From Bacteroidia bacterium (GTDB lineage Bacteria > Bacteroidota > Bacteroidia > Cytophagales > Cyclobacteriaceae), in assembly GCA_012031955.1 (NCBI GenBank), contig JAAURZ010000150.1, positions 1 through 6,260 of the forward strand: 6,260 nucleotides of DNA, written 5' to 3'. Shown one piece after another: positions 5,031 through 6,260 of this stretch. The position numbers and the translations under genes are program-made. Under the pieces are notes generated by a model. It was not told the DNA's origin and searched no databases. It saw only the letters and a list, made by a program, of their open reading frames with translations. Numbering within the stretch: the stretch's first letter is position 1; each line of letters starts with the position of its first letter.

Positions 5031-6260
5031 GTGAAACCACCAAAAGAACACGACAGCATGCCCGTAACCAAGGTGCAGCGGGCTACCAAGTTTATTGCGA
5101 CAGGCGCCAAGATCGGCACCAACTACCTGAAGCATTACGGAAAGAAACTCGTGAACCCGGACGTGCCCAGAACCGAGTTGCATGAAGACAACGCCAAGGA
5201 CATTTATAATTCACTCAGCCAGCTTCGAGGCGGTGCGCTCAAGATTGCGCAGATGCTCAGCCTCGACAAAAACATTTTGCCTACGGCCTACCAACAGCAA
5301 TTTGCGCTCGCCCAATACAGTGCGCCGCCGCTGTCGTATCCATTGGTGGTAAAAACTTTCCACAAATACTTTAAGAAAGGGCCGGAACAGATTTTCGATA
5401 CTTTTACACGTACTGCAGTAAATGCGGCATCGATGGGGCAGGTACACCAGGCAACTTTGAATGGAAAGAAGCTGGCTGTGAAGGTACAATACCCGGGCGT
5501 GGCCGATAGCATTCAATCGGACCTGGCCATGGTAAGACCAATCGCTTTCAAAATGTTCAACTTGAAGGAGGCCGAATTTGGTGAGTTCATCACCGAGGTG
5601 GAGATGCGCATGATGGAGGAAACAGATTACACCCTCGAACTGCAACGATCCATGGAGTTGTCGGCCAAAAGTAGCCACCTTAACGATGTTGTTTTTCCGG
5701 TCTACTACCCGGAGCTTTCCTGCGAGCGCATATTGGTAATGGACTGGATCGAAGGAAACCCCTGGGCGACTTCCTGAATGCGCAACTGCCGGAGGGTGTT
5801 GGCAACAAACTGGGCCAAGCCATGTGGGACTTCTACCAATTCCAGATGCACGAACTCAAAGCGGTGCATGCCGACCCGCATCCCGGTAATTTCATTATCA
5901 CGCCCGACTACAAACTGGGCATTATCGACTTTGGCTGCGTGAAGGTGATTCCACATGACTTTTACGAGAGTTATTTCCGCTTGCTTGAAAAAGACTTCCT
6001 CACCAACGAAGCCAAGCAGGCGATTGTATTCAAAGACCTTCGCTTTCTCGACGACAACGATACCGCGCGCGAACGCGAAATATTCAAGAACGTTTTCCTG
6101 CAAATGCTGGAGTTGCTCGGCCGCCCTTTCAGGTCTGAGTTTTTCGATTTTTCCGACAAAGCCTACTTTGAGAGTTTATTTGCGTTCGGAGAAGAAACAT
6201 CGAAGATCAAAGAGTTGAGAACGTCGAACAAGCCTCGCGGTGTTCGCGACGCCCTGTACA
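5031..6260 (+). CDS. AarF/ABC1/UbiB-family kinase, partial at window end, one frameshift as sequenced
   Basis: ABC1/ADCK/UbiB atypical kinase, about 410 residues visible after restoring one C, with the last few dozen missing beyond the window. As written it stops at 5775-5777. With C5 instead of C4 at 5759-5762, EGNP continues as LGDFLNAQLPE and on through the catalytic half. Visible motifs: K71-I-A-Q74, the family's KxGQ element with Ala for Gly; the Ala-rich loop NAASMGQVHQA (131-141) that replaces the P-loop; the ATP-contacting K151 in AVKVQYPGV; the catalytic-loop HADPHPGNF (280-288); and D300-F-G. Homologues support ubiquinone or coenzyme Q synthesis as unorthodox kinases or ATPases; in a menaquinone-using lineage the substrate is unclear. 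I start it at GTG 5031 because the N-terminal lead then resembles homologues as I recall them; ATG 5058 is the alternative and also lacks a Shine-Dalgarno. It sits 10 nt behind the TetR-like gene, likely in one operon. I assign no symbol because ubiB implies a pathway not shown here. Confidence 0.88.
5759..5762. other. Frameshift site in C4 run of the AarF kinase gene (one base missing)
   Basis: GAA GGA AAC CCC TGG GCG ACT TCC TGA stops the frame. Adding one C gives AAC CCC CTG GGC GAC TTC CTG AAT GCG, and the frame then stays open to the window end through the HADPHPGN and DFG kinase motifs. The catalytic half is intact in the shifted frame, so a lost C in the homopolymer is the simplest explanation. 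Confidence 0.85.

Noticed and set aside
5031..5777. A naturally truncated 248-residue kinase-like protein
   Set aside because: The missing catalytic half follows in the next frame directly at a C4 run and is intact, so a lost base is far more likely than a real truncation.

Overview
This window looks like a chromosomal segment of a carotenoid-producing Bacteroidota bacterium, probably Cytophagales-like. Three things suggest this: the CrtD-type desaturase and the CrtZ hydroxylase resemble their Bacteroidota families, the TetR-like/AarF gene pair is of a kind I associate with Bacteroidota, and start codons lack clear Shine-Dalgarno sequences. The genus-level guess is weak. By eye, base composition is about half G+C.

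Layout. A carotenoid desaturase gene (crtD-like, 115-1569, +) meets a minus-strand block tail to tail, with only 3 nt between the stop codons. Read in its own direction, that block is: a TPR-repeat exported protein (4243 to 3048), a 103-nt gap with a hairpin and T7/A7 tracts, crtZ (2944 to 2459), then an unrecognised secreted protein (2425 to 1573) 33 nt after crtZ. A divergent gap of about 105 nt separates the TPR gene from a plus-strand pair: a TetR-like regulator (4349-5020), then 10 nt later an AarF/ABC1/UbiB-type kinase (5031 to the window edge, C-terminus missing).

Three of the six genes are broken as written, with four frameshifts in total. All four need exactly one base added back, and three lie in homopolymers (T5 at 2153-2157, A5 at 1984-1988, C4 at 5759-5762). 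The fourth lies within about 4130-4138. In each case the restored frame continues the same protein family or a clean long ORF. The simplest reading is single-base deletion errors in a long-read-type assembly, not four decayed genes. Ordinary ORF calling would split these three genes into fragments.

Functionally, CrtZ (beta-ring 3-hydroxylase) and CrtD (3,4-desaturase of 1-hydroxylated acyclic ends) fit a monocyclic hydroxylated carotenoid of the myxol/saproxanthin/flexixanthin type. The phytoene synthase, phytoene desaturase, cyclase and 1-hydratase genes are not in the window. The TetR-like/kinase pair probably forms its own operon. The kinase belongs to the family that supports ubiquinone synthesis elsewhere, although Bacteroidota generally make menaquinone, so its substrate is open. 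I found no tRNA, rRNA, CRISPR array, insertion sequence or phage gene. Nothing here is clearly a new system. The least explained items are the secreted protein behind crtZ and the TetR-like/AarF pair with its acidic recognition helix.
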